DNA of 64,000 nt. Source: Anaerolineales bacterium. GTDB lineage: Bacteria > Chloroflexota > Anaerolineae > Anaerolineales > E44-bin32. Below, piece after piece: positions 27,133-36,974 of this stretch (its first letter is position 1; each line of letters starts with the position of its first letter). A program made the translations under genes and the position numbers. The stretch is from assembly GCA_029210945.1 (NCBI GenBank), contig JARGGH010000008.1:1-64000 (forward strand). Reading direction: 5' to 3'. Below the pieces are notes generated by a model. It ran no database searches and was not told the origin of the DNA. It saw only the letters and a list, made by a program, of their open reading frames with translations.

Positions 27133-29211
27133 TCATTCAGACAGTGCGGTAGCCAGCCAGCGAATCTCCCTGACGTGGATCTGTGCCTCGCTGGCACCAT
27201 CACGCTCGAGTATCTCGATAGACAATGTTGAGGTGACGACACCCTCGCCCTGAAGCTGAACTTGCACGATGGGATCAGGTTCCACATTGCGGTAGCGTTT
27301 TCTAAAGAAAGGTTCCACCTGGCTGTCCAACGCGCCGGCGCGCAGGACGATCGTAAAGTCGGCCATCGAACCGAGCCTGATTTCGACCCCGCGAATAACC
27401 TGTTGTTCGGGGAACGAAATTTCGAATTGGAGCGGGTTCGCCTCCTCTCCGCGCACAAATCATCTAGGCTCCCGTCAAGAGCGTCCGTCAGAAGACCGGC
27501 CGCAAACCTCGAATGACGGACCGCATATTCAACACCGTTCAGCGTGATGTTCGCTCCGATCAATTTCCGCCTCTCAGTCTCAAGTTCCTCGAAGATCCGC
27601 TCAGCATCCGGCGCATACTCAAATCTGGCGAAATAGATGGCCGGCTCACCATCCGGGTACTCTACGACGTCGAGAACCTCGATCGTCGAAAAAAGGCCGC
27701 TTCCACGGGCTTTCAGAAATTCTTCAACCGTTGCGACAAAGATCGTATTTCCGGAGATTTCGATTTTCCGGTAAAGATAATCCCCGATGTTGCCCAAAAC
27801 AACCCTTTTCTGCTGGTCTTCATCGAGGAAGAAGCGTGGAAAGATTTCCACCTTGTTCGCCCAGGTCGTGGAGAGGATGAAATTTGCCATCTTCTTCGGC
27901 CTCCAGAAGTTCCGGTAAACGCTCCTCGAAGACCGGTTTAACAGCAAATTCTTTTGAACCCGGTGAATGCCGGGTAACCCAATCAGGACCGTTCATCAGA
28001 GCCGTCACGAGCATCGCCCCTGCCGCGAACGAAAACGCCAATTGCAGCGCGATCGTGATGAGCTTCTCAGGGATCCGTCCCCGGTATACATAGATTTGTT
28101 CCAGCCCCAGCGAAGCCATCACCGCTGCCGGGACGACGAATGCGAGCACGCGCGGGATCTCGATGCTGTCAATCGCCGCCCCGACCGGGATCACCAACGC
28201 CGAGAAAATGATCGTCCGATGCGCCGGGTCACGAAAGCGCACAAAGCAAATCGTCAACCCAACAAGCACAAACGGGATCAGGTACCAGCCAAGGTTGCCT
28301 GAATTCGGAAGATGCTGATTGGGGAGCTGATTCGATTCATCGTTAATAACGAAGAACCAGTAGCGTGGGCTTATCCCGCGCAGGTAATTAGCCGCAAATG
28401 TCTGCAGTTTCTCGCCGAACGGATTCGGCTCGACCCAGTAGGAGTGAATCGCCCTCAAATGGTCTGCATGGCCTGATGGGTGCAAAGCTTGAAATTGAAT
28501 AAACGGCAATGCAAGCAGAAAAGCGAGAAGGGTCGCACGCAAGAGCTCATCTTTATGCATTTGATGGTATTTGAAATCAGAGACAAACAACACTACGGAG
28601 AGGAACAGAAGTGGCAGTTGCTGGTTCGAATACGAATAGAATGCCGCCGCCCCAAATGCAACGCTCGCGTAGATCCACTTAGCAGAGCGATACCTGTAAA
28701 GCAGATAACAGAGCAAAAACCAGGCGAAGAAAGCCGTCGCGACGACGGTCTCAAACGCAGTCCGTGAATACAAGAACCACGCAGGCATGATGGCGAGGAA
28801 AAAGATCGCTGCCCACCACGCCCGGATCCTGAAGATTTCTTTGAGCAGGATCGAAACCGCCACGGCACCGAGGAAACTCAGCAGGCTCGTCGTCGCGCGC
28901 GCCACCAGGATCGACTTGCCAAACAGGCTCGAAGTGGACCCATCCAAATAGACCGGCAGCACGGGCGCCCAGCGCTGATGGTCCCACTCGAAATAGACCG
29001 GGAGCAGGCTTCCGTCCTGACCGACGAAGCCATTCTGGATAACCTGCTCACCAAACAAGACGTTGTTAGCTTCATCCGAGAAAAAGAAAGCGGGAAAGTC
29101 TCTGATTCCCCAGAGACGGGTGATCAGGTAGATAACGCTCGGCACCAGCGCAAGGATGAATGCGCTCTTGAACCCTGGAGAACGGCGATCCCCAACCTTT
29201 GTCACTCTCAT
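27133..29211 (-). pseudogene. Frameshifted glycosyltransferase-39/ArnT-like membrane protein gene
   Basis: Three overlapping minus-strand frames join into one protein of about 690 residues. Frame one (29211 to about 27890) is a polytopic membrane protein with about ten helices and an early FFSDEANNVLFGEQ, which places the Asp-Glu pair of GT39-like glycosyltransferases in the first outside loop. Frame two continues (about 27890-27460) with MANFILSTTWANKVEIFP and ATVEEFLKARGSGLFSTIEV. Frame three (about 27460-27133) continues with RGEEANPLQFEISFPEQQ and ends at 27133. The shifts fall at GAAGAAGA near 27888 and at GCGCGGAGAGGAGG near 27458. Either two real indels have broken the gene or the sequence has two errors. 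A GTG at 29232 is an alternative start. Confidence 0.8.
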
Positions 29212-29232
29212 CCTAACATCGCTGCCCGGCAC

Positions 29233-29641
29233 CAGACCGCATCCGATTCTCTATGAGTATAGTGACCTGATCTCAAACCGCAAAGAGATCGATCTTTAAC
29301 AAGCATGAGCACGAAGAAAATGTGGGATTTGAAGAGGTGTAAAAATCAGGAGCGGTCGTCCGTTCGAAGCGTGATGATCGAACCGATCACTGGTTGTTGG
29401 TCACGTCCAATACAACACCTTCTTCGATTTGGACGTCCCTTTCAGCGGTCCTCGATCTATCCGGCGAGCGGAAAGCTTTGTTTAAGGCTCACGACGCTCA
29501 CTTGCCTGCTAATCTGTGATCCTATCCGCCATCTGGCTTCCGGCAGAATCCTGCAACACGGGGAGAGTGCAGAGGTCTTCATATCCGTGGGACCCCCATC
29601 CAATCCATTGAATCTGAGAACACCCGGAGTCCTCCTGGCGA
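29233..29641. other. Intergenic region, nothing recognised
   Basis: About 400 bases between two minus-strand genes. Short open frames on either strand show no family motif. It should contain the promoter of the glycosyltransferase-like gene and the end of the ars/phosphoesterase transcript, but neither could be placed. Confidence 0.4.
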
Positions 29642-30382
29642 TCAACCTCTGCCGGCCCTTAGCATCGCCGCGAATTCATCCGGCATATCCGAGGCCTCGA
29701 TCGCCCGCGCGGCGCGTTCGACATCGTACTCGACACGCACGAACTCGACGGATAAATCTGTGTCGTCTGCGGACAATACAACATAGCCCGCCCGTGGGTC
29801 GTCATCTTTCGGTTTGCCCACGCTTCCGGCGTTGACAACATGCCGGCCGCTGGGCAGCACCTTGTGATAGGGCAGATGCGTATGTCCGCAGACCAGCACG
29901 TCTGCACCGGCAGCATCCAGGAGCCGCTCGAAGTTGCGGTCGGGCCGGTCCTCATAGAGATACTCGTTGACCTTGCGCGGGCTGCCGTGCACAAGCAGGA
30001 CGCTCAGCTCACCCAGCCGCAGCGGGATGCTCGCAGTCAGACCCCGCAAGGACAGCTTGTTCTCTGACGTCGTGTTTTCGTTCGTCCAGGCGATCGAACG
30101 GTTCCCCAGCTCCCTGGCCTCCGCTGTGCGGTAGGCGCACCCGCAGTCATCGCTGCTCTGCCCGACCCCGAGGTCGTAGTTGCCCATGATTGTGGGAATT
30201 CCCTGCGCGCGGATCAGCTCGATGATCTCGTTGGGCGAGGCGCCGTATCCCACAAGGTCCCCCAGGCAATAACGGTCTCCATCGTCACGCCGCTCCATCT
30301 CCGTAAAGACCGCTTCCATAGCCGGCAGGTTGGCGTGGACATCGCCGAAGACCGTGATTCTGGAATGTTCTGATTGGTACAT
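29642..30382 (-). CDS. Calcineurin-like metallophosphoesterase (YfcE/MJ0936-like)
   Basis: Metallophosphoesterase of 246 residues. All five motifs are visible: GDVHANLPA, GDLVGYG, GNYD, LLVHGSP and CGHTHLPY, which supply the Asp, Asn and His ligands of a dinuclear metal centre. The N-terminal position and compact size fit the YfcE/MJ0936 group of phosphodiesterases. A Cys-rich insertion DDCGCAY near residue 78 is unusual. The gene starts six bases after the ArsR-ArsC fusion gene, so it is translationally coupled to it. A link to arsenic or phosphate handling is suggested only by that context. Confidence 0.88.
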   Translation of the reverse strand: MYQSEHSRITVFGDVHANLPAMEAVFTEMERRDDGDRYCLGDLVGYGASPNEIIELIRAQGIPTIMGNYDLGVGQSSDDCGCAYRTAEARELGNRSIAWTNENTTSENKLSLRGLTASIPLRLGELSVLLVHGSPRKVNEYLYEDRPDRNFERLLDAAGADVLVCGHTHLPYHKVLPSGRHVVNAGSVGKPKDDDPRAGYVVLSADDTDLSVEFVRVEYDVERAARAIEASDMPDEFAAMLRAGRG

Positions 30383-30388
30383 GTTCTC

Positions 30389-31138
30389 TCACTCACCCTC
30401 CGATTGGGCTGCAATCAAGAAAGACCCGATGCGCGCTTCCAATTCATCTGCAGCGGCCTCAAAGACCCGCCGCCTTTCACGGGCGGTCCCACCTGCCTCC
30501 ACCGGATCGGGGATGCTCCAATGCAGGGAGTGCGCTGCCCCCGTGAAGACCGGGCATTCCTCCCGGGCACGATCACAGACCGTGATCACGTATTTGAAGG
30601 GCTGGTCGGCAAACGGCTCCAACGCTTTCGAACGGAGCGATGAAACCGGATAGCCCCGCGCTTCGAGCACCTCAATCGCCAGGGGATGGACCCCAGAGGG
30701 ATGGGTTCCGGCACTCACAACGCGGATATGTCCCCCGGAGCGTGCTCTCAGGATCGTTTCAGCCATCTGTGACCGGGCGCTGTTGTGCGTGCACAGGAAG
30801 AGCACGCCCGGATCCAGGTCATCGATGATCTCGACTGCGGGGAGGCAGGAGCGATCGATAGAGATGGAGGGATGCAATGCTGCCCCGAGGGCGAGGTACT
30901 GATCCTGGAGCGACCGCAGTTCCAGGCTGTAATACTGATCGCGCCCGTCGGCGATGCTGCGCCGCTCTCGCACCAAACCAGCTTCCTTCAACTTCTTAAG
31001 GTGGTAAGAAACCAGGTTCATCGGCGCGCCGGTCTGCTCTGAGAGCTCCTGAACGCGCAGGTCGCCCAGCGTGAGGTTGTTGAGCAGCTCAATGCGGAGG
31101 GGGTTATCGAGTGCGCTGATGAGTGGATCGATTGACAT
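30389..31138 (-). CDS. ArsR-ArsC fusion: HTH repressor joined to LMW-phosphatase-type arsenate reductase
   Basis: Two-domain protein of 249 residues. Residues 1-90 form an ArsR-type winged helix (SALDNPLRIELLNNL, then GAPMNLVSYHLKKLKEAGLV). Residues 110-245 form a low-molecular-weight tyrosine-phosphatase/ArsC domain with the CX5R loop LFLCTHNSARS (C116, R122), a later Cys in VCDRAREECPVF and the acid-loop WSIPDP. It should reduce arsenate to arsenite while the same polypeptide can bind its promoter. A -35/-10 pair lies immediately upstream, placing the start of transcription almost at the ATG. The metallophosphoesterase gene follows within six bases; the arsenite exporter is in another operon near 58 kb. 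Confidence 0.9.
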   Translation of the reverse strand: MSIDPLISALDNPLRIELLNNLTLGDLRVQELSEQTGAPMNLVSYHLKKLKEAGLVRERRSIADGRDQYYSLELRSLQDQYLALGAALHPSISIDRSCLPAVEIIDDLDPGVLFLCTHNSARSQMAETILRARSGGHIRVVSAGTHPSGVHPLAIEVLEARGYPVSSLRSKALEPFADQPFKYVITVCDRAREECPVFTGAAHSLHWSIPDPVEAGGTARERRRVFEAAADELEARIGSFLIAAQSEGE

Positions 31139-31149
31139 GATTGCGGTCG

Positions 31150-31178
31150 ATTATATACTATAACTTATTTTGAAGCAA
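31150..31178 (-). promoter_or_regulatory. Promoter of the arsR-arsC fusion gene, nearly leaderless
   Basis: On the minus strand, -35 TTGCTT (31173-31178) and -10 TATAAT (31150-31155) are 17 bases apart. Start of transcription should fall about seven bases further, next to the ATG at 31138, so the mRNA would have almost no leader. Arms TTATT/AATAA (31166-31182) overlap the -35 side and may be part of an ArsR operator. Confidence 0.75.
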
Positions 31179-31241
31179 TAACGTTTGTAATATATTATGG
31201 GTTTGCAAAACGCAAGCGTCTTGTCCGTCAATTAACTCCGA

Positions 31242-31267
31242 TAGGGGCGACCGGCCGGTCGCCCCTA
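31242..31267. repeat. 26-bp perfect palindromic repeat (GACCGGCCGGTC core)
   Basis: A perfect palindrome from T31242 to A31267 with outer arms TAGGGGCGACCGG and its complement. The central 22 bases recur exactly at 44877-44898. No coding role; it behaves as an interspersed extragenic palindrome. Confidence 0.9.
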
Positions 31268-31468
31268 CGGCTTGTAATTTTGCGCAAGGCGTCACTATGG
31301 AGGTCCTCACCTGGTCATTGATCGCCGTGTGACCAATTCCTCTCCATCCGTATCATCCGAGCAGAGGGATCTCGTTATTTGGTGACCACGGAACGTCAAT
31401 TTCGATAAACGAGATCCTGCGCGCAGCAAAGACAGCTGGCTCAGGATGACAGGCGAGGGTCGTTGCAA

Positions 31469-31493
31469 GGGCACGGCAGCGTCGTGCCTCTAC
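31469..31493. repeat. Imperfect copy of the GGGCACGGC palindromic repeat
   Basis: GGGCACGGCAGCGTCGTGCC followed by TCTAC is an imperfect palindrome closely similar to the element at 44926-44946. It lies between the arsR-arsC promoter and the end of hemL. Confidence 0.7.
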
Positions 31494-31526
31494 GAAAGAA
31501 TGTCGCTGGGGCTCAGGGTTTGATTT

Positions 31527-32822
31527 TCATCCCAAAATGCTTGCGAAGGCCTGCTCGGCTGCTTCAAACGTCGCTTCGATCACGTTGCCATCATGCCTGA
31601 CTGAAGTGAAACCCGCTTCAAACTGCGATGGCGCCAGATAGACACCACTTGAGAGCATCGCTTTGAAATACGCTGCGTGTTGATCCGTATCGCTTGTGCT
31701 GACCGAAGACCAATCAACCGGTTCGACATCCGTAAAGAAAAGGCTGAACATCGAGCCAACCTGCGCCCCCTGCACACCCAGACCTGCGGCGCGCGCCCTG
31801 TCCAGAAGCCCACCGCTCAATTTCTGAGTGGTCGCGAAGAGACGCTCCCAGACCTTCTCATCCCGCAGCACCCCTAGCGTCTCAATGCCGGCCGTCATCG
31901 CCAGCGGGTTTCCCGACAAGGTGCCGGCCTGGTACATGGGGCCCGCCGGGGCGACCATCTCCATGATTTCACCCTTCCCTCCGTAGGCGCCCACCGGCAG
32001 CCCTCCGCCGATAACTTTCCCAAGCGTCGTCAGATCTGGCTCCACTGCATACAGCGCCTGGGCGCCGCCCGGATGAACTCGAAACCCGCTCATGACCTCA
32101 TCGAAAATGAGCAGTGCACCCTCACGCTTCGTAAGCGAGCGCAGCCCCTGCAGGAACCCCTCCCGCGGCGGGACGACACCCATGTTCCCCGCCACAGGCT
32201 CGACGATCACACCCGCAATCTCGCCCTGATTGCTCTCGAACAGCTTCTCGACGCTTTCGAGATCGTTGTACTCCGCGACCAGCGTGTCCCTCGTCGCGCC
32301 TGCCGGCACACCCGGGGAATCCGGCAGCCCTAAGGTGGCCACACCCGAGCCGGCCTGCACGAGCAGCATGTCGGCGTGGCCGTGATAGCACCCGTTGAAC
32401 TTCACGATCTTGTCCCTGCCCGTGAAAGCACGAGCCAGGCGCAGTGCGCTCATCGTCGCTTCCGTGCCTGAATTCACAAAGCGCACCATCTCGATCCCGG
32501 GCATGAACTCCATCACGAGACGCGCAAGCTTGATCTCCAACTCACTGGGGGCGCCGAATGAGGTTCCCTTCGCCGCGGCAGCGTTGAGAGCTTCTAGCAG
32601 CCGTCGATCGGCATGACCCAGGATCAGAGGACCCCACGAAAGGACATAATCAATGTAGCGATTGCCATCGACATCATATAGATAAGGACCCTCGCCGCGC
32701 TCGATGAACAACGGCTCTCCCCCCACGGCGCGGAAGGCCCTCACGGGAGAATCCACCCCTCCGGGCAGTAATCTTAATGCCTCGCGGAACAGCGCCTGCG
32801 ATCGCTCATGGGCCAACGACAT
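31527..32822 (-). CDS. hemL: Glutamate-1-semialdehyde 2,1-aminomutase
   Basis: PLP enzyme that turns glutamate-1-semialdehyde into 5-aminolevulinate, cytosolic, 431 residues. The ATG at 32822 is one base past the hemY stop and has GGAGG upstream. Signature segments are [52 protein letters not shown] and the Schiff-base lysine K269 in [10 protein letters not shown]. Length and motifs are those of the family. It is the last gene of the ten-gene operon even though it acts second in the C5 route, immediately after HemA at the operon's head. Confidence 0.96.
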   Translation of the reverse strand: MSLAHERSQALFREALRLLPGGVDSPVRAFRAVGGEPLFIERGEGPYLYDVDGNRYIDYVLSWGPLILGHADRRLLEALNAAAAKGTSFGAPSELEIKLARLVMEFMPGIEMVRFVNSGTEATMSALRLARAFTGRDKIVKFNGCYHGHADMLLVQAGSGVATLGLPDSPGVPAGATRDTLVAEYNDLESVEKLFESNQGEIAGVIVEPVAGNMGVVPPREGFLQGLRSLTKREGALLIFDEVMSGFRVHPGGAQALYAVEPDLTTLGKVIGGGLPVGAYGGKGEIMEMVAPAGPMYQAGTLSGNPLAMTAGIETLGVLRDEKVWERLFATTQKLSGGLLDRARAAGLGVQGAQVGSMFSLFFTDVEPVDWSSVSTSDTDQHAAYFKAMLSSGVYLAPSQFEAGFTSVRHDGNVIEATFEAAEQAFASILG

Positions 32823-32823
32823 C

Positions 32824-34275
32824 TCAGGAGACCTCCATCTTCTGAAGCGCAAAATCTTCCTGATCCTTCATTATCGCCAGATGGGCTAATATGGAAGCGG
32901 CGGCCTGCTCTCCAGAGTGAATGCAGTCCGGGATACCGATGCCCTTGTAGGCCGCGCCGGCGAGCGCCAGACCGGGCCAATTCGCCAGCCGCTGCTCGAT
33001 CTTGTCCAGCCTTTCGGGGTGACCGAGATTGTACTGCGGCATCGCATCCGGCCATTGGTACACACGCACGATCTTCGGTTCCGCCGTTATCCCCATCGTT
33101 TCGGCCAGCTCGCGCCGGGCGATCGCGATGAGCTCCTGCTCATCGGCGATATGCTCTTCACCCTGCCCCGCCCGGCCGATGAAGACGCGCACAAGCGCCC
33201 CGCCTTCCGGCGCGCGGTGGGGGAATTTTGTCGACGTCCACGTGCAGGCCAGCGCTTCCCTGCCCTCCCTGCGGGGGATCACATAACCATGACCATCTAA
33301 CCCGTGATCAAGCTGATCTTGATCGAAAGCCAGCGAGACCGTGGCGGTCGAGACATACTCGATCCCATCTAACACATCAGCGAGTCGTGCATCAAACGGA
33401 CGCACCAGTTTTGCCGCCGCAAATCCAGGTGCAGCCAATATGACAGCCGTGGCGTGCATCGGTTCACTGCCGGCAATTTGAAGCATGAATCCACCATCGA
33501 CGGGAACCACACTCTCCACGCTCTGATTAAGACGGATCTCAACCGAATCGAGTGCCGCCTGGAGAGTTTCAACCATCTCGCCCAGCCCGTTCTGAGGAGT
33601 GAGGAAAATCGAGCGGGGCGCGCCCGATCGGCGCGCCGCGCGGCGCTTGCGGCGCAGTGCCAGCGCCCCGCCCGTCAGGCTGCCGTGCTCCCGCTCCCAG
33701 TCCCTGAGGAACGGAAAAGTCGATGCCAGGCTGAGCCGGTCGCCATCACCGGCGTAGATGCCGCTCATCAGCGGCTCGATCAGACGTTCGTACACTTCAC
33801 GTCCCAGGCGTCTGCTCACAAACGCCCCCAGGCTCTCATCCTGATCCCCGTCCGCAGGCGGGGTGAAAAAATCCAGTCCCATGCGCAGCTTGCCCAGCGG
33901 ACTGAGCAAGGAGGTCTTGATCATCGGCCAGAATTTGGTCGGCACCATCATCGCCAACCCATCCGGCAGTTCCACCAGTTTCCCATCTCGCACGACGAAG
34001 ACCCGCCGGCGTTCCATATCCGTGCCCATCAAGCGCTCTTCGATCTCGAGTTTGCGCGCTAATGCCACGCCCCAAGGTTTCGTCGATACGAATGTGTCCG
34101 GACCGCCCTCGATCACGAAACTATCCACCCGTTCCGTAACGATCTTGCCGCCGAGGTAGCCCTCTTTCTCAATCAAGACAATCTCGGGCGAAAGCTCCAT
34201 CGCCCGGGCGCATTCTTGCAGTTCGTATGCTGCCGATAAACCAGCGATGCCGCCACCTACAACAACTATTCTCAT
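32824..34275 (-). CDS. cgoX: Coproporphyrinogen III oxidase / protoporphyrinogen oxidase, HemY type
   Basis: FAD-dependent oxidase of 483 residues. N-terminal Rossmann motif [17 protein letters not shown] is followed by the dinucleotide ribose segment [16 protein letters not shown], and the C-terminal FAD contact is [21 protein letters not shown]. With ChdC and a ferrochelatase in the same operon and no HemN or HemF, the expected substrate is coproporphyrinogen III, giving coproporphyrin III (CgoX role). Its ATG at 34275 overlaps the hemH/cpfC stop by four bases; a TTG two codons earlier is in frame. Usually membrane-associated in this family, though no transmembrane helix is seen. Confidence 0.93.
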   Translation of the reverse strand: MRIVVVGGGIAGLSAAYELQECARAMELSPEIVLIEKEGYLGGKIVTERVDSFVIEGGPDTFVSTKPWGVALARKLEIEERLMGTDMERRRVFVVRDGKLVELPDGLAMMVPTKFWPMIKTSLLSPLGKLRMGLDFFTPPADGDQDESLGAFVSRRLGREVYERLIEPLMSGIYAGDGDRLSLASTFPFLRDWEREHGSLTGGALALRRKRRAARRSGAPRSIFLTPQNGLGEMVETLQAALDSVEIRLNQSVESVVPVDGGFMLQIAGSEPMHATAVILAAPGFAAAKLVRPFDARLADVLDGIEYVSTATVSLAFDQDQLDHGLDGHGYVIPRREGREALACTWTSTKFPHRAPEGGALVRVFIGRAGQGEEHIADEQELIAIARRELAETMGITAEPKIVRVYQWPDAMPQYNLGHPERLDKIEQRLANWPGLALAGAAYKGIGIPDCIHSGEQAAASILAHLAIMKDQEDFALQKMEVS

Positions 34276-35216
34276 ATCCAACCTCGCTCAGCAGCCTTTC
34301 CGGCTACTACCTCCGCCAAACTCTCCATCATCCCCAGATCGGCGCCCGGCATCTCTATGCGCTCCAGCCGACCGCCGGCAGCCTCGACCTGCTGCCGGAA
34401 ATCGATGTCAATGTCATACAGAATCTCAACGTGTTCGCTCACGAAGCCAATCGGTGCGATCAAGAAATCCCGTGCCCCTTGATCGATCAACGCGAGCATC
34501 AGTTCCCCCGCATCCGGCCCCAGCCACGCCTCGGGGGTCATCGCGGCGCTCTGGTAAGCAAAATGACTCTCGTTCTCCGGGAAGCGCGCTTTCAAGATCC
34601 CAAACGTCCTTTGCAGCTCCTCCGGGTAGGGGTCGTCCCATTCCAGGATCCGTTCTGGCAGGCTGTGGGCGGTGAAGATCAGCTTCACATCCCCGCGCTT
34701 CTGCGGGGGAAATCTTTGCAGCGCTTCGTTCAGACGCGCTTCGAGCGTCTCGAGGTAGCCCTTATCCGCCTTCCAACTGGTGATTCTTGCTATCTCCAGC
34801 TTCCCCCCGTCGGCGACCGCCTCATCCGTGCGATCGAAATAAGCCCCGACGCTCATGCGCGAATAATGCGGCGCCATCACAAGCCCGACCGCCCTTTTAA
34901 TACCTTGCGCACGGATCTTATCCACCGCCTCGGCGATATACGGATGCCAGTGGCGCATGCCCATAAAGAGTTTGAACTGCCCGGGGTGTGACTTTTCGAG
35001 CGCCCGTTCCAGCGCGCGGACCTGTTCTTCGGTCCGTTCTCGCAGCGGCGAACGCCCGCCGATCTGTGCGTAGCGCGATTCCACCTCCTGCAGCGTTTCG
35101 GCGCCGAGCGGCCGCGCCTGGCGCACATCCAGCAGGTAGGGCTCGACCTCTTCCAGACTGTCGGGCCCACCATAGGCCATCACGAGCACCGCGATCGGCA
35201 TTAACGCGTCTGGCAT
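34272..35216 (-). CDS. cpfC: Coproporphyrin ferrochelatase (HemH family)
   Basis: Ferrochelatase of 314 residues that inserts ferrous iron into coproporphyrin III in this pathway. Motifs: VLVMAYGGPDSLEEVEPYL at the start, GMRHWHPYIAEAV, the metal-site histidine in LIFTAHSLPERI, and the conserved C-terminal IAPIGFVSEHVEILYDID with its Glu-His pair. ATG overlaps the hemE stop by one base (TGATG). The protein lacks the C-terminal extension and Fe-S cysteines of some ferrochelatases, which fits the compact monomeric form found with ChdC. Confidence 0.94.
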   Translation of the reverse strand: MPDALMPIAVLVMAYGGPDSLEEVEPYLLDVRQARPLGAETLQEVESRYAQIGGRSPLRERTEEQVRALERALEKSHPGQFKLFMGMRHWHPYIAEAVDKIRAQGIKRAVGLVMAPHYSRMSVGAYFDRTDEAVADGGKLEIARITSWKADKGYLETLEARLNEALQRFPPQKRGDVKLIFTAHSLPERILEWDDPYPEELQRTFGILKARFPENESHFAYQSAAMTPEAWLGPDAGELMLALIDQGARDFLIAPIGFVSEHVEILYDIDIDFRQQVEAAGGRLERIEMPGADLGMMESLAEVVAGKAAERGWI

Positions 35217-36271
35217 CAGCCCTCAACCCGTGCAGTCTTAGCATGGACCATATCGACGACCGCGCCCACATTCTCGACGGGGGTCTTAGGAAGGATGCCG
35301 TGACCCAGGTTGAAGATGTGTCCGGGCCGCCCGGCCGCTGCAGCGAGCACGCGATCGACATGCTGCTCCAAAATGTCCGGATCTGCAAAGAGCGCGGTCG
35401 GATCCATATTCCCCTGCACGGCAACGTCATCACCCAGCAGTTCCCATGCCTGGTCCAGCGGTGTGCGCCAATCGACGCCGATTACCGTTCCGCCGGCCTC
35501 CTTCATATCGGGAAGGATCGTCGCTGTGCCGGTCCCGAAGTGGATCGTGGGGACGCCCGTCTCCCCAATTGCCGAGAGCACGCGGGCGCTGTGCGGCTGG
35601 ACGTAGCGCCGGTAATCGTCTGGATGCAGCTCCCCCACCCAGCTGTCGAAGAGTTGGATGACCTGGGCGCCTGCTTCTACCTGTGCGAGCAGGTAATCAA
35701 TCGTGACGTCGACGAGCTTGTCCATCAGCGCGTTCCAGGTGTTCTCCTGGCTGTACATAAAACCCTTGGCGTGCACATGACTGCGGCTGCTGCCGCCCTC
35801 GATCAAATAGCTCCCGACCGTAAACGGGGCGCCGGCGAAACCGATCAGCGGCACTCCCTCGGGCAGTTGTTCGCGCACCAGGCGGATCGCTTCCATCACG
35901 AAGCCCAGTGACTGGCGCGCCTCGGCCGGCTTGAGCGCAGCGACGTCCGATTTCGTTCGAACCGGGTTGGAGATCGCAGGTCCTTCGCCCTTCACATACG
36001 CCAGATCGGCGCCCATCGGCACCAACGGAAGCAGAATGTCGGCGAAGATGATCGCCGCATCGACGTCGAACGCATTCACCGGCTGCATCGTCACCTCTGC
36101 AGCTAATTCGGGTTGATGGCAGATATCCAGCAGGCTGTGCTCGGCCCGGATCGCACGGTATTCCGCCATGTAGCGGCCGGCCTGGCGCATGAACCAGATT
36201 GGTGTTCGATCGACCGGCAAACGCCGGCAGGCTCGCAGAAAACGCGCCTTTGGCTCTGATTGTTCTGACAT
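35216..36271 (-). CDS. hemE: Uroporphyrinogen III decarboxylase
   Basis: Converts uroporphyrinogen III to coproporphyrinogen III in the cytosol; 351 residues. Typical segments are PIWFMRQAGRYMAEYRAIR (N-terminal substrate arginines), AAIIFADILLPL with the central Asp, LIGFAGAPFTVGSYLIEG and FNLGHGILPKTPVENV at the end. ATG at 36271 shares its A with the stop of the chdC gene (TGATG); a TTG one codon earlier is also in frame. Fifth step of the pathway, and the branch point after which this operon follows the coproporphyrin route. Confidence 0.96.
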   Translation of the reverse strand: MSEQSEPKARFLRACRRLPVDRTPIWFMRQAGRYMAEYRAIRAEHSLLDICHQPELAAEVTMQPVNAFDVDAAIIFADILLPLVPMGADLAYVKGEGPAISNPVRTKSDVAALKPAEARQSLGFVMEAIRLVREQLPEGVPLIGFAGAPFTVGSYLIEGGSSRSHVHAKGFMYSQENTWNALMDKLVDVTIDYLLAQVEAGAQVIQLFDSWVGELHPDDYRRYVQPHSARVLSAIGETGVPTIHFGTGTATILPDMKEAGGTVIGVDWRTPLDQAWELLGDDVAVQGNMDPTALFADPDILEQHVDRVLAAAAGRPGHIFNLGHGILPKTPVENVGAVVDMVHAKTARVEG

Positions 36272-36960
36272 CAACAGCTGCTCCTCCAGGCTTCGAAATT
36301 CTTCAGATGGGTGGCGGTGATCAACGGAGTGTCAAGTTCTGTGAAGCGGCGCGCTTCGGTGCTGCGCAGCTCGTGCACGAGGTCGGAAAAAAGCGGCAAA
36401 TCATCCATCTCGTAGACGACCACAAACTCCTGGTCCTGCACGCCAAAACTATAGAGCAGCAGCTGTTTGATCTGCGGGTATCCTTTACCGAGGCGGATGT
36501 GCTCGTTCATCATCCCCTGGCGGGCATCGCGGCCCATGAGATACCACTCCTTCGTTTTGACGAACGGATAGACCACCAGATAGGTCGGGCGCTCTCCTGC
36601 AAAGGGGTCGATCTCCTGCGCCGATTGGGCACGGCTGTATGTTGATTTACCCGTATAACCCCAGAGATTTTCCACGGCGCGAATATAGCGGCGGTATGGG
36701 TTAAGCTCCTTCGCGTAGGTCTCAAAATACTGCGCGCTGCTCAGCTCGGATTGCAGTCGGCTGGCAGACCAGATCAGGAAATCCATGTTGCCGTCGGCAG
36801 GAAACACCCGGTACAGGTACACGCCCTCTGACAGTCTTTCCAGCACGCCCGTCAAATCATCGAGGATCTCATCACGCTGTCCATCCTCAAGATCCCAGAA
36901 AGACTGTGTAAATTGGTAACCGATAAACTGGTTCAGACTGCGCATTAACTCTTCGCTCAT
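36271..36960 (-). CDS. chdC: Coproheme decarboxylase (HemQ/ChdC), chlorite-dismutase fold
   Basis: Haem-fold enzyme of 229 residues that oxidatively decarboxylates Fe-coproporphyrin III to heme b using peroxide. The family segment VVYPFVKTKEWYLMGRDAR has the catalytic tyrosine Y131, and GMMNEHIRLGK has the proximal haem ligand H154. No distal arginine typical of true chlorite dismutases is evident in the expected place, in line with ChdC. AAGGG precedes the ATG. A 20-bp inverted repeat lies 15 bases upstream, at the end of the radical SAM gene, so this half of the operon may have separate control. Confidence 0.92.
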   Translation of the reverse strand: MSEELMRSLNQFIGYQFTQSFWDLEDGQRDEILDDLTGVLERLSEGVYLYRVFPADGNMDFLIWSASRLQSELSSAQYFETYAKELNPYRRYIRAVENLWGYTGKSTYSRAQSAQEIDPFAGERPTYLVVYPFVKTKEWYLMGRDARQGMMNEHIRLGKGYPQIKQLLLYSFGVQDQEFVVVYEMDDLPLFSDLVHELRSTEARRFTELDTPLITATHLKNFEAWRSSC

Positions 36961-36974
36961 AGCTGCCCTTCAAT

